Below the pieces are notes generated by a model. The model searched no databases, was not told the origin of the DNA, and was given only the letters and a program-made list of their open reading frames with translations. From Cycloclasticus sp. 46_120_T64 (lineage in GTDB: Bacteria; Pseudomonadota; Gammaproteobacteria; Methylococcales; Cycloclasticaceae), in contig MAAM01000012.1 of the NCBI GenBank assembly GCA_002162695.1, positions 49,411 through 113,410 on the forward strand: 64,000 nt of DNA, in the 5' to 3' direction. Below, piece after piece: positions 47,675-57,415 of the stretch. Each line of letters starts with the position of its first letter. Within the stretch, counting starts at the first letter, position 1. Position numbers and translations under genes: made by a program.

Positions 47675-48616
47675 TTACTCCTTATGCGCCTTTTTAATAA
47701 AGCTACTGATTTGGCCGCTGACCGCCTCGATGTCTTCTTCAAATTTTAGAATAACATTTAAGGTTTCTTTTACCACGTCACTGTCTAGGTGTTCGGTGTG
47801 TAGTAATAACAGTGTTTTTGCCCAGTCAATGGTTTCTGAAATAGACGGGACTTTCTTGATGTCTAGTTCACGAATTTGCTGCACGAAGGAAACGACCTCA
47901 TGCCTTAAATTTTCAGATAAGTTGGGCACACGAGAATTAAGAATTCTGCGTTCGAGTTTTTCATCTGGGAAATCAATATGTAGGTGTAAACAACGGCGTT
48001 TTAGCGCATCACTCATTTCGCGGGTGTTATTACTGGTGAGGAAGACTAGCGGTTTAATTTTTGCGCCGAGGGTGCCGAGCTCTGGAATTGAGACTTGGAA
48101 TTCAGCGAGAATTTCAAGCAAAAAGGCTTCAAACTGCTGATCTGATTTATCAATTTCATCAATCAATAAAACGCAGCCGTGTTCTTCTTGTAAGGCTCTA
48201 TATAAAGGACGAGGTTCTAAAAATCCTTCGGAAAAGAAAAGATCATCATGACTTTCTAATTTCGCCATCGATTCACGCAGGCCAGTCGCGCCATCAAGCA
48301 CTTCGCTGAGTTTATCCTTCAGTAATTGGGTGTATAACAATTGCTTGCCGTACTTCCATTCGTAGAGTGCTTTTGATTCATCGAGCCCTTCGTAACACTG
48401 TAAACGCACCAAGGGAACCCCTAGAATTTCGGCGGTTGTTTTGGCCAGTTCGGTTTTACCAACACCGGCGGGGCCTTCAACCATAATCGGTTTTTGTAGG
48501 TTATACGCGATATAGGTGCAAGTGGCGATTTGCGAATTACAGATATAATTGTGTTCTTCAAATTGCTGTTGAATATCTTCAACAGATTGAAAGGTGTTTT
48601 CGTATAAATCTTTCAT
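47675..48616 (-). CDS. MoxR-family AAA+ ATPase
   Basis: 313 residues. Walker A GPAGVGKTELAKT (about 39-51), Walker B VLLIDEIDKSD, sensor-1 FLTSNNTREMSDAL and the arginine-bearing RRCLHLHIDFP. MoxR ATPases partner with VWA proteins to mature enzymes. Operon with the CoxE-like gene. Substrate complex unknown. Confidence 0.92.
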   Translation of the reverse strand: MKDLYENTFQSVEDIQQQFEEHNYICNSQIATCTYIAYNLQKPIMVEGPAGVGKTELAKTTAEILGVPLVRLQCYEGLDESKALYEWKYGKQLLYTQLLKDKLSEVLDGATGLRESMAKLESHDDLFFSEGFLEPRPLYRALQEEHGCVLLIDEIDKSDQQFEAFLLEILAEFQVSIPELGTLGAKIKPLVFLTSNNTREMSDALKRRCLHLHIDFPDEKLERRILNSRVPNLSENLRHEVVSFVQQIRELDIKKVPSISETIDWAKTLLLLHTEHLDSDVVKETLNVILKFEEDIEAVSGQISSFIKKAHKE

Positions 48617-48723
48617 TTGTTAAATCCAGTTAATAGTCGTGTAGGCGAGCATAGATTTTATACTAGCCGGTTGTTAGTTAGATATCTTAGTTGTAAAAAT
48701 ATCTCTGTTTTGTACGTGAGCTG

Positions 48724-49842
48724 TTACAGGGTTTTCTTGGCGAAATAACGCTGCGCTAAATTCTTTTGTTTGGCGGTATTGGCTGTTTTGGCGATATTAA
48801 CCAGTACCTCAATATCGTTCATTAAGTACTTAATCGACTTGCTTAAAAACACCGTCGAATCAAGCTGTTTAATCTCGTCAATAAATTGTTCTACCAATAA
48901 GCGTGTGACGATTATAAATGACACCGGCTCAAATGGCAGATTAGTTTGTGCTAATTGTCGCGCGGCTTGGTTAGCCAGCACCGAGACGGAATCGATGATT
49001 GATAATAATAAACCGAATTGTTCAGGTTTTAATGCGTTGGGATCAAATTTGACCAGCTTATCTAGCAGTGCTTGCATCGCACCTGCCAGCGGAGACAACA
49101 TTAAAATATCTTCGTGTTCACGAAAAGGTTTAGATATCGTGTCGAACGCTTGGCCTTTTTGTCCCAAGATATGCGAGGCGGGTATCCGGCAATTATCTAG
49201 TTTAAGCCCGCAATGAGAGCTGGGTTTTAAAGCATCAAAACCGCTCATTGGCAAAATCGTTAAACCGGCGGTATCTTTAGGCACGATAAAGGCGGTAAAT
49301 TGTTTACGTTCAGCCACCACATCGGTAATCGCCAAGATGATAAAAATATCGGCAACGGGGCCGTTGCTAATATAGGTTTTTTCGCCGTTAAGCAGGTAAT
49401 CACCAGCTTCTTGCTGTGCGTGTGTGGTTAAGCGTTTAGGGTGCGCGCCGGCTCCCGGTTCGGAAATGGAGAGCGCACATAAGCCGTGACCGCTGAGTAA
49501 GCTGCTTAAATAATTTTCATGAATGTGTTCATTATCAGCCTTAATCAGTATCTCTATTAAGGCTTGTTGCATCACCCAAGTCATACCCAAGCCTGGGCAG
49601 GCAGATATCTGAGTGAGGGCTTTAGCCGCTTGCGCAATGGCTAGCTGGCTGCTTTGTTGGCCGCCGAGTGATTCATTTAAGCCGGGTAATAGGAGTTTTT
49701 TTTCGGCTAAGCGTTGCCATAGGCGAGTCGGAAAGCAGCCGTCAGGCATCGATAAGAGCTCGGGTTCTTCGATTAAAAGCGTTGTTAGTGCATGCGATAA
49801 CGAGGTATCTTCGAGCGCGCTGTTAGCTGCAGGGTAACTCAT
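48724..49842 (-). CDS. Acyl-CoA dehydrogenase family protein
   Basis: 372 residues. The typical middle domain is seen in LCALSISEPGAGAHPKRLTTHAQ and LNGEKTYISNGPVADIFIILA, and the C-terminal helical domain from 240. The catalytic Glu is not obvious where expected near the end. It is an FAD-dependent oxidoreductase of acyl-CoA thioesters by family. Lone gene, about 170 bases divergent from the epimerase. Confidence 0.85.
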   Translation of the reverse strand: MSYPAANSALEDTSLSHALTTLLIEEPELLSMPDGCFPTRLWQRLAEKKLLLPGLNESLGGQQSSQLAIAQAAKALTQISACPGLGMTWVMQQALIEILIKADNEHIHENYLSSLLSGHGLCALSISEPGAGAHPKRLTTHAQQEAGDYLLNGEKTYISNGPVADIFIILAITDVVAERKQFTAFIVPKDTAGLTILPMSGFDALKPSSHCGLKLDNCRIPASHILGQKGQAFDTISKPFREHEDILMLSPLAGAMQALLDKLVKFDPNALKPEQFGLLLSIIDSVSVLANQAARQLAQTNLPFEPVSFIIVTRLLVEQFIDEIKQLDSTVFLSKSIKYLMNDIEVLVNIAKTANTAKQKNLAQRYFAKKTL

Positions 49843-50016
49843 ATTGAACTTATCTCCATTGTTAAGTCAATAATAATGACAGATGTGATTCTGTAATGCC
49901 AGCCAAGCGCTTGCTAGCTACGATGAAGCGATAGGCTTGGTAAGAGGGTGGTTCAATATTTGAGCAAGAATAAGGCATGATACTAACAATAACAGGTCTA
50001 TTTTAAGGGGTTTAAG

Positions 50017-50913
50017 ATGAACTTTTTAATAACGGGTGGTACGGGCTTAATTGGTTCGGCCTTATGTCGCCGCTTATTGGCCGATAAACACCATATTGTG
50101 ATTTTAAGCCGTCGGCCCGAGCAGGTTATACCGCCAGTCTTAGCGGTCCAGCAATTACAACATATCAGCAAGGAGCTGGTTTTTGATGTGGTGATCAACC
50201 TAGCCGGTGAGGCGATCGCCGATAAACGTTGGAGTGAGTCACAAAAACAACTTATATCCTCTAGCCGCTTCAATATCAGCCAAGGCTTAATTGACTATTT
50301 GAAAGGTACTGAAGAAAAACCAAAATTGCTAATTAGCGGTTCGGCAATTGGTTATTACGGGTTGGGTATAGACGATTCTGACGTTGACGAAGAGGCCGCT
50401 GGTGATAACAGTTTTTCTAGCCAGCTATGTCAGCAATGGGAATCTATTGCCTTGCAAGCGGAGGCGTTGGGGATTCGCTGTTGTTTATTGCGTACGGGTA
50501 TCGTATTGGCGAAGGACGGTGGGGCACTGGCTAAGCTGTTGCCGGTGTTTAAAATGGGCCTGGGGGGAAGGATCGGCAGCGGTAAACAATGGATGCCGTG
50601 GATTCATTTAGATGATTTAGTTGGCATTATCTTGCATTGTATTGAAAAGCCTACGCTTCGTGGGGCTATCAATGGCACCGCGCCTGCACCCGTCAGTAAT
50701 GAGGTATTTGTGAGGGCGTTGGCAACAGCGCTTAAGCGACCTTGCATATTGCCAGTGCCGGCGTTGCTGATAAAATTATTGATGGGGCAAATGGGCGAGG
50801 AGTTATTACTCTCCGGGAAGAAGGTCATGCCGAAAAAAGCCCTTCAATCAGCTTATAAATTCCAATACGAGTCATTAGACGCCGCCTTATTGAATATAAT
50901 ATCAAGCGGATAA
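50017..50913 (+). CDS. TIGR01777-family NAD(P)-dependent epimerase
   Basis: 298 residues, YfcH/SDR39U1 type. N-terminal Rossmann NFLITGGTGLIGSALCRRLLA, then NLAGEAIADKRW, ISGSAIGYYG (catalytic Tyr-like), and the C-terminal DUF1731 region ending KKVMPKKALQSAYKFQYESLDAAL. Substrate unknown in most bacteria. Followed by the MOSC gene 31 bases later. Confidence 0.88.
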   Translation: MNFLITGGTGLIGSALCRRLLADKHHIVILSRRPEQVIPPVLAVQQLQHISKELVFDVVINLAGEAIADKRWSESQKQLISSSRFNISQGLIDYLKGTEEKPKLLISGSAIGYYGLGIDDSDVDEEAAGDNSFSSQLCQQWESIALQAEALGIRCCLLRTGIVLAKDGGALAKLLPVFKMGLGGRIGSGKQWMPWIHLDDLVGIILHCIEKPTLRGAINGTAPAPVSNEVFVRALATALKRPCILPVPALLIKLLMGQMGEELLLSGKKVMPKKALQSAYKFQYESLDAALLNIISSG

Positions 50914-50944
50914 ATGCAGATTTTAATGAACAGCGGGTAGCCCT

Positions 50945-51589
50945 ATGCAACTAATATCAATCAACACCTCCTTACCAAAAACCATTGAACATAATGGTAA
51001 GGAGCTACTTAGCGGTATTTTTAAACAGCCGGTAACGGGCTCGGTATTTGTCAGTAAAAAGAACCTACAGGGCGATGGCCAAGCGGATCTATCAAACCAT
51101 GGCGGGGAGCATAAGGCGGTGTATGGGTTTTCTTGCGATCACTATGGGTATTGGCGTGAAGCTTTGCAAACCGAAGAGCTACCCTTAGGTGCGTTTGGCG
51201 AAAACCTAAGTATCACTAAGCTTGATGAGCGGCAGTTACATATTGGTGATCAGCTGAGTATCGGTGAACTGGTTCTAGAGGTGAGTCAGCCGAGAGTGCC
51301 TTGTTATAAACTGGGCATTGCCTTGAAAAATAAGAATGCACCTCAAATGTTCATTAATACCTATGCAACCGGGGTGTATTTTAGGGTTAAGCAGGAAGGT
51401 TTTATCAGCACGGGTGATACCGTTGAATTGATAAAAAAGTCGCCGCATTCGTTAAGCGTACACGACTTATTCAGGGCGTATTTTGATAAGAGCTTAACGA
51501 ATGCCGAGGACATACTGGCTGCCGGGCTAGCCGTGCCTGAGTTAGCTCCAGAATGGCAAGAAAAGCTTGAAAAGCGTTTGCGGAAATAA
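50945..51589 (+). CDS. MOSC-domain protein, YiiM-like
   Basis: 214 residues. DLSNHGGEHKAVYGFSCDHYGYW and the conserved Cys in VSQPRVPCYKLG identify the MOSC fold (about 45-160), followed by the 3-alpha end domain. YiiM-like enzymes bind molybdenum cofactor and reduce N-hydroxylated compounds such as 6-hydroxylaminopurine. mobA, in the same cofactor pathway, is next on the opposite strand. Confidence 0.85.
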   Translation: MQLISINTSLPKTIEHNGKELLSGIFKQPVTGSVFVSKKNLQGDGQADLSNHGGEHKAVYGFSCDHYGYWREALQTEELPLGAFGENLSITKLDERQLHIGDQLSIGELVLEVSQPRVPCYKLGIALKNKNAPQMFINTYATGVYFRVKQEGFISTGDTVELIKKSPHSLSVHDLFRAYFDKSLTNAEDILAAGLAVPELAPEWQEKLEKRLRK

Positions 51590-51658
51590 TTGATTTAGTT
51601 AGCGTTACTTATTACGAATAGCGCTGACAATACTAACCGCTGTAAATAATGGGATGGC

Positions 51659-52240
51659 TTAGCTTGTCGCGAGGATGCGTTCGGCATCTTGTAGGTCGGC
51701 CAGTGTATTGATGTTGGTGAAGTCTGCTAGATGATCGGAGCAGTTAACTTCAATCGCATTCTGCTCTTTAAACCAAGTGTTGAGCTTGCGGCCTCCACGC
51801 TGCAAATAAAGAGATAAGTTATCAGTCAGCGCTATGTTGATCAACGCAAAGGTGTTTTGCATGCGTTCGCCGTCGTGTGCGACGGCAATGAGGGCGTTAT
51901 TTTCTTCGATGGCTTGCGCAAGGCGCTCGCTGAGGGTGGTTGTGAGGAAGGGGCAGTCACAAGGTGTAATCAATAGGAATTGTGTGTTACAGGTGTGTAA
52001 ACCAGCGTGAATGCCGGCTAAGGGGCCTAGGCTACCGGGTAAAATATCGCTCACCAATGGGTAACCGAAGCTGGCGTACTCAGGGTCTGAGCTATTGGTG
52101 CTAATCAATATCTGATTGATATGCTGGCTCAAACTATCTAATAAGTATTGAATCATGGGTTTGCCGGCCAGTTTCATTAAACCTTTATCACCCGCTTGCA
52201 TGCGGCGGGATTGTCCGCCCGATAGCACGAGGGCCGACAT
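51659..52240 (-). CDS. mobA: Molybdenum cofactor guanylyltransferase MobA
   Basis: Family begins at MSALVLSGGQSRRMQAGDKGLMKL, so I place the start at 52240; two further in-frame Met codons upstream (52267, 52297) are possible and none has a clear ribosome site. About 193 residues. Nucleotide-binding GGQSRRM and TPCDCPFL are in place. Converts Mo-molybdopterin to the guanine dinucleotide form used by nitrate, formate and DMSO-type enzymes. Convergent with the MOSC gene. Confidence 0.85.
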   Translation of the reverse strand: MSALVLSGGQSRRMQAGDKGLMKLAGKPMIQYLLDSLSQHINQILISTNSSDPEYASFGYPLVSDILPGSLGPLAGIHAGLHTCNTQFLLITPCDCPFLTTTLSERLAQAIEENNALIAVAHDGERMQNTFALINIALTDNLSLYLQRGGRKLNTWFKEQNAIEVNCSDHLADFTNINTLADLQDAERILATS

Positions 52241-52376
52241 TGATTGCGCTGGTCTTGGCGGGTTCATCGTTCGCACTTGAGGCTTATGGCTTAGCATGAG
52301 GCATGATAAGCGTTTTAGTGACGGCGTCGAGCAATAGCTCAGTCTGCTATTTGTTCAGAATTCATTTTTCCAATCA

Positions 52377-52406
52377 TAAAACCGGCCGATATGAGTGGCC
52401 GGTTTT
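52377..52406 (-). terminator. Terminator after rne
   Basis: AAAACCGGCC-gatatgagt-GGCCGGTTTT. A perfect 10-bp stem with A and T ends, 26 bases beyond the rne stop, able to work in both directions. Confidence 0.85.
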
Positions 52407-52431
52407 ATGGGTGTGCAAGGCAACTGAGGCT

Positions 52432-55389
52432 TTACTCGCTTTTGTCTACCGGCTTACTTTGAGTAGGCTCGGCAGTTGTTGCTGTAGTAGCCTTCGGCGC
52501 GGAGGGCGCTTTTGGCGCTGCAGCGGTTTCAGTTTTGTTGCTAGGCTGATCCGTTTGTTCGCTTTTTCTGCGTGAAGACGGCTCAGAACTACGTCGTCTA
52601 CGGTGCGGGTGACGAACACCAGACTTGTTAGCGGGGTCCTTTGCCTGAGTATCGGCCTGTTGAGGCTTGTTTTCAGCAGCCGGTTTACTCTGTGCAGGCG
52701 CTTGAGTCTCAGCCTGTTGAGGCTTGCTCTCGTTAGCCGGTTTGCTAGGCTTTGGCGCTTGAGTCTCAGCTTGTTGCGGCTTGCTCTCGTTAACCGGTTT
52801 GCTAGGCTTAGGCGTTTGAGTTTCAGCCTGTTGCGGCTTGTTCTCGTTAGCCGGTTTGCTAGGCTTAGGCGCTTGAGTTTCAGCCTGTTTCGGCTTGTTC
52901 TCGTTAGCCGGTTTGCTAGGCTTAGGCGCTTGAGTTTCAGCCTGTTGCGGCTTGTTCTCGTTAGCCGGTTTGCTAGGCTTAGGCGCTTGAGTTTCAGCCT
53001 GTTGCGGCTTGTTCTCGTTAGCCGGTTTGCTAGGCTTAGGCGCTTGAGTTTCAGCTTGTTGAGGCTTGCTCTCGTTAACCGGTTTGCTAGGCTTAGGTGT
53101 TTGAGTTTCAGCTTGTTGCGGCTTGTTCTCATTAGCTGGTTTGTTAGGCTTAGGCGCTTGAGTTTCAGCCTGTTGTGGCTTGTTCTCGTTAACCGGCTTG
53201 TTTTGTACAGGTGCTTCAGAGTCGACTTGCTGAGGTTTGTTCTCGCGAGGCGGTCTGTTTTCCCTAGGCGCTCGAGTATCGGCATTAGCTTGTTTTTCCC
53301 TAGGCTGTTGGCCGGGTGATTTTGACTCGCTTGTTTGCTCGGTATTGGCGTCGTTTCTAGGTTGTTGATTGCCCCGGTTCTCATTGTTGCTAGAGGAGCG
53401 ACGAGATCTACGACGTTTCCTCGGTGCAGACTTTCTTTCACCGCCTTCAGTGGTATTTTGCTCAGGTTTAGCCTGCGCAGCTTTATTTTGTGCGGCTGGC
53501 TTGTCGGCTGTATTTTGTTGGTCTTTTTGATCTTTTACGGGTTTTGGCTTTTGCTGATCCCTCGGTTTATTCGGGTTTTGCTTGCCTTGAGCGCTGCTAG
53601 ATCGACGGTTTCTATTTCTATTGCGGTTCTGTCCCTCGCCTTGTTTCGGGCGCTGCTGGCGGTTTTGTTGGGGTTTTTTCGCTTCAACGGCGGGTTTTTC
53701 TTCCTTAACTTCTTCTTTATTCGCCGATGGTAATATTTTATTAAATATACGTTTAAAGAAACCCTCAGTTGACGGCTCTTCTTTCGCCGCAGGTTGTGGT
53801 GTTCCTGGCATTACGTTTTGTACAACCGCTTTTTGTTGTTCCTGTGGTTCACGTTGGTACGGCTGAATTTCGCGTATTGCTTCGTGTGGAACACGTTCGT
53901 GACTGGCGACATTATCGCTCTTCACTTCCTTACTGCGAACACGCTCAATCTCATAATGCGGGGTTTCTAGGTGTTTATTTGGCACAATAACCAAGGACAC
54001 CTTATGGGTGTTTTCAATTTGCTGAATCTCAGTGCGTTTTTCATTCAATACGAAGGTTGCACAATCGATAGGCAGTTGAACGATGACTCGAGCAGTGTGC
54101 TCTTTCATCGCTTCTTCTTCTAAGATACGAATAATGGAGAGCGACAGTGACTCTACGCTACGGATGGTACCTTGGCCGTGGCAACGAGGGCAGACGGGTA
54201 GGCTGGATTCGGTTAACGATGAATGAATACGTTGGCGCGACATTTCAAGTAAGCCAAAACGAGAGATTCGGCTAAATTGAATGCGTGCGCGGTCGTGTTT
54301 CATCGCTTCCTTGATACGCGCTTCAACCATACGTTGGTTTTTGCTCGGGCCCATATCGATAAAATCAATAACAAATAAGCCGCCCATATCACGAATACGC
54401 AATTGACGAGCAATCTCATCGGCTGCTTCAAGGTTGATATTCAGCGCGGTGGTTTCAAAATCACTGCCTTTGGTGGCGCGCGCGGAGTTGATATCGATTG
54501 AAGTGAGTGCCTCTGTCGGGTCAACCACAATTGATCCGCCAGATGGTAATGGTACTTCGCGGCCATAAGCAGTTTCAATTTGGCTTTCGATTTGGTAACG
54601 AGTAAATAGCGGAACCGTGTCCTCGTACAGTTTTACCCGTGACAAATACTGCGGCATGATTTGCTGCATAAAGTCATGCGCTAAATGGTATGCGGTGGCG
54701 CTATCGATTAAAACCTCGTCAATGTCGTCGCGTAAATAATCGCGAATCGAGCGAATAATAAAATTGCTCTCTTGGAAAATGAGGTAAGGGGCTTTACGGT
54801 CTTCTGAAGCGCGACTAATGGCGTCCCATAAGTTAGTGAGATAGTTTAAATCCCATTGCAGTTCTTCAACCGATTTGCCGACGCCGGCGGTTCTAACGAT
54901 AAGGCCAATGGTGTCAGGGATATCTAGTTGATCGAGAACTTCACGTAATGCGGTGCGGTTGTCACCATCGATACGGCGAGAAATACCGCCAGCACCTGGA
55001 TTATTGGGCATTAATACCAAATAACTACCGGCTAAACTCACTTGGGTGGTGAGGGCTGCGCCTTTATTGCCACGTTCTTCTTTTTCTACCTGAACGACAA
55101 TTTCCTGACCTTCTTTGATCTGGTTTTTGTCTTTTATTTCATGCGTGTCTAAGCCAATGGCTAGACCTGAGATTTCTTTAAACGGCAGAAAACCATGGCG
55201 AGTTGAACCGTAGTCTACAAAAACGGCTTCTAGGCTGCGTTCTACGCGGGTAATAATGCCTTTGTAGACATTAGATTTTTTTTGTTCTCTTGCAGGGACC
55301 TCAATATCAAGGTCATATAATTTTTGTCCATCGACGAGTGCAACCCTCAGTTCTTCGGCGTGGGTTGCGTTGATTAACATTCTTTTCAT
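52432..55389 (-). CDS. rne: Ribonuclease E with an expanded repeat-rich C-terminal arm
   Basis: 985 residues. The catalytic half (1-~510) has the S1 domain, the RNase-H/DNase-I-like core with [18 protein letters not shown] and [11 protein letters not shown] (metal-binding Asp), and the Zn-link CPRCHGQG. The distal half is disordered: Arg-rich RNA-binding stretches ([17 protein letters not shown]), then eleven 19-residue repeats of the type [19 protein letters not shown], and a short basic end. RNase E starts most mRNA decay and scaffolds the degradosome. The long 5' gap suggests an autoregulated leader as in E. coli. Confidence 0.95.
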   Translation of the reverse strand: MKRMLINATHAEELRVALVDGQKLYDLDIEVPAREQKKSNVYKGIITRVERSLEAVFVDYGSTRHGFLPFKEISGLAIGLDTHEIKDKNQIKEGQEIVVQVEKEERGNKGAALTTQVSLAGSYLVLMPNNPGAGGISRRIDGDNRTALREVLDQLDIPDTIGLIVRTAGVGKSVEELQWDLNYLTNLWDAISRASEDRKAPYLIFQESNFIIRSIRDYLRDDIDEVLIDSATAYHLAHDFMQQIMPQYLSRVKLYEDTVPLFTRYQIESQIETAYGREVPLPSGGSIVVDPTEALTSIDINSARATKGSDFETTALNINLEAADEIARQLRIRDMGGLFVIDFIDMGPSKNQRMVEARIKEAMKHDRARIQFSRISRFGLLEMSRQRIHSSLTESSLPVCPRCHGQGTIRSVESLSLSIIRILEEEAMKEHTARVIVQLPIDCATFVLNEKRTEIQQIENTHKVSLVIVPNKHLETPHYEIERVRSKEVKSDNVASHERVPHEAIREIQPYQREPQEQQKAVVQNVMPGTPQPAAKEEPSTEGFFKRIFNKILPSANKEEVKEEKPAVEAKKPQQNRQQRPKQGEGQNRNRNRNRRSSSAQGKQNPNKPRDQQKPKPVKDQKDQQNTADKPAAQNKAAQAKPEQNTTEGGERKSAPRKRRRSRRSSSNNENRGNQQPRNDANTEQTSESKSPGQQPREKQANADTRAPRENRPPRENKPQQVDSEAPVQNKPVNENKPQQAETQAPKPNKPANENKPQQAETQTPKPSKPVNESKPQQAETQAPKPSKPANENKPQQAETQAPKPSKPANENKPQQAETQAPKPSKPANENKPKQAETQAPKPSKPANENKPQQAETQTPKPSKPVNESKPQQAETQAPKPSKPANESKPQQAETQAPAQSKPAAENKPQQADTQAKDPANKSGVRHPHRRRRSSEPSSRRKSEQTDQPSNKTETAAAPKAPSAPKATTATTAEPTQSKPVDKSE
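52640..53260. repeat. 57-bp tandem repeat array inside rne
   Basis: About eleven units of 57 bp (19 codons). Units differ at a few codons ([22 protein letters not shown]). The pattern [12 protein letters not shown] appears in units 3 and 8, suggesting block duplication. The in-frame length explains why several other frames here are also open; those ORFs are artefacts. Confidence 0.9.
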
Positions 55390-55833
55390 TAAATTCTTTT
55401 CCTAATGCCACGGCGAGCACAGAAATAATGGCTAGTGAGAACTGTTCGGTTGATTCATATGCTTGTAATTGCTCTTTTAATTTGAACCGATTGTATTAAT
55501 TTTTAGCTTACTTTCTCACTAGGTCAGACATCTAAGCGTATTTGATTTATGATTAGCTTTTGTCAATGTCTGTATTAAATTCTGTACTGCTGGGCAAGTA
55601 AATTCGCTCATCGTGGGTCGAGCAAAATAAAACCCCTTTGAATGCCAGTTATAAACTGCAACATTCTTATTTCTGTTGTAGCGCGTAATTAAACGATGGA
55701 TTAGCCTTGCTAACAGACACACGTTATTATGATTAGCGCCATTCAATACAGTATTTAGCTGTACTTGAGTTATTTCGGACTATATCAAATAAATCCAATT
55801 ACATCAATCAGATAAGTAGTAAAGTTAAAATAT
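55390..55833. other. 444-bp divergent region between rne and rluC
   Basis: No supported gene; the 75-codon minus-strand frame has no recognisable family. It should hold the rne leader and both promoters. I could not define the hairpins by eye. Confidence 0.5.
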
Positions 55834-56772
55834 ATGAAAAAAGAGTCATATGATCAGGTTCGATACGTCGAAGTTGATGACAATTCAGCCGGTCAACGCT
55901 TAGATAATTTTCTAATTACCCAGCTTAAAGGGGTACCTAAGAGCCATATTTATAAAATTATTCGGCGAGGTGAGGTACGTATTAATAAAGGCCGATGCAA
56001 AAACGTCTACCGGCTTAAGTTAAATGATATTGTCAGAATTCCACCGGTTAGGGTAGATGAAAAAATACAAACTACACCGGCGAAATGGATGCTGGAAAAG
56101 TTAGAAAAACGCATCATTTATGAGGACGACGACTTGTTAGTGTTGAATAAGCCGTCGGGTATACCTGTTCATGGCGGAACTGCAAATCACCACGGGGTGA
56201 TTGATGGTTTACGTTTTTTGCGTAAGGATGAACGTTATTTAGAATTGGTGCATCGTTTAGATAAGGCGACCTCGGGTTGCTTATTGATTGCCAAAAAACG
56301 AAAAATGTTGAATGCCTTGCAAACCTTATTACGTAACCGAACCATTACTAAAACGTATACGGCTTTAGTGTGCGGGGTTATTCACCAGCAACAGCAGACG
56401 GTGAATGCGCCGCTCGAAAAACGCACCCTAGAAAGCGGTGAACACCGCGTACGGGTACACCCCGATGGTAAAAAATCGACCACGGTGTATACACGCTTGC
56501 AGACTTTCAAACGCGCCACCTTGGTATCGGCCTCACCTAAAACGGGTCGCACCCACCAAATTCGGGTACACGCTAAACATTTAGGTCACCCGATAGCGGG
56601 GGATGAACGTTATTCGACACCGGCACAATATAAGGCGTATCGTGAACAGGGGTTGAAACGATTATTCCTACACGCCAGTAAGCTTGAGTTTATTAACCCA
56701 CTAACGGAACAGGCGGTTTGTTATGAAGCACCGCTAGACGATGAATTAGCCGCGTTCTTAAAACAACTATGA
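55834..56772 (+). CDS. rluC: 23S rRNA pseudouridine synthase RluC
   Basis: 312 residues. N-terminal S4 domain (GQRLDNFLITQLKGVPKSHIYKIIRRGEV) and the catalytic motif HRLDKATSGCLLIAKKR with the active Asp. Makes pseudouridines 955, 2504 and 2580 in 23S rRNA in E. coli. Divergent from rne as in Pseudomonas and enterobacteria. Overlaps the next gene by 4 bases. Confidence 0.95.
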   Translation: MKKESYDQVRYVEVDDNSAGQRLDNFLITQLKGVPKSHIYKIIRRGEVRINKGRCKNVYRLKLNDIVRIPPVRVDEKIQTTPAKWMLEKLEKRIIYEDDDLLVLNKPSGIPVHGGTANHHGVIDGLRFLRKDERYLELVHRLDKATSGCLLIAKKRKMLNALQTLLRNRTITKTYTALVCGVIHQQQQTVNAPLEKRTLESGEHRVRVHPDGKKSTTVYTRLQTFKRATLVSASPKTGRTHQIRVHAKHLGHPIAGDERYSTPAQYKAYREQGLKRLFLHASKLEFINPLTEQAVCYEAPLDDELAAFLKQL

Positions 56773-57413
56773 TTAATGACTATGAGTTGGTTGTTTTCGA
56801 TTGGGATGGCACCTTGGCCAACTCCATCGATTGGATTGTTGATTGCCTATTATTCGTCGCCGAACAGCAGAATTTGGTGAAACCGAGTGAGCAAGCGTGT
56901 AAAGATATTATTGGTTTGAGTTTATCGCAGGCGATGTTGGCCTTGTTTCCTACGATTAATGATCAGGCAAAGGTGCGTATGGTGGAGTCCTATAGACGGC
57001 GTTACATGTCTAAAGCGATCACCCAGAATGATTTATTTCTTGATACACTGCCAGTATTGCAAGAGCTGATGCGTAGCGGTAAAACATTGGCTATTGCAAC
57101 GGGGAAGGGGCGGCAAGGCTTAGATCGTGCTCTCGATGGCACCGATACACGTCATTTTTTCCAACATATGCGCTGTGCGGATGTGATGGAATCAAAACCC
57201 AGCCCACATATGTTGTTTGATATTATGCAAGTGAGCGGCATCAGCCCAGAAAAAACGATTATGATCGGTGACTCAAGTTTAGATCTGATCATGGCGAATA
57301 ATGCTGGGGTGGCAAGTGTTGGTATTACCACGGGGGCGCACTCGGCTACGGTGTTAAACGCGGAAAAACCCTTGCGCTGCATTAACAATTTAAAGGAATT
57401 ATTTGAGGATTAG
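56769..57413 (+). CDS. HAD-superfamily phosphatase, phosphoglycolate phosphatase-like
   Basis: 214 residues. Motif I VFDWDGTLANS (nucleophile Asp near residue 10), motif II ATGKG, motif III KPSPHM (Lys), and motif IV MIGDSSLDLIMANNAG. Class IA cap in the first 80 residues. Usually located after rluC in these bacteria, substrate uncertain. Coupled to rluC and followed by the S49 protease three bases later. Confidence 0.9.
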   Translation: MINDYELVVFDWDGTLANSIDWIVDCLLFVAEQQNLVKPSEQACKDIIGLSLSQAMLALFPTINDQAKVRMVESYRRRYMSKAITQNDLFLDTLPVLQELMRSGKTLAIATGKGRQGLDRALDGTDTRHFFQHMRCADVMESKPSPHMLFDIMQVSGISPEKTIMIGDSSLDLIMANNAGVASVGITTGAHSATVLNAEKPLRCINNLKELFED

Positions 57414-57415
57414 CG

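Noticed and set aside
50886-50900. Another TTGAATATAAT match to the attI-adjacent sequence
   Set aside because: It lies within the epimerase coding end and has no further similarity to attI; chance match in AT-rich DNA.
52446-53441. Long open frames over the rne repeat (331 aa minus frame, 238 aa plus frame)
   Set aside because: They arise because a 57-bp repeat keeps all frames open; composition is artefactual and rne is clearly the real gene.
55519-55746. 75-codon minus-strand ORF upstream of rne
   Set aside because: No recognisable family; region is better explained as rne leader and divergent promoters.
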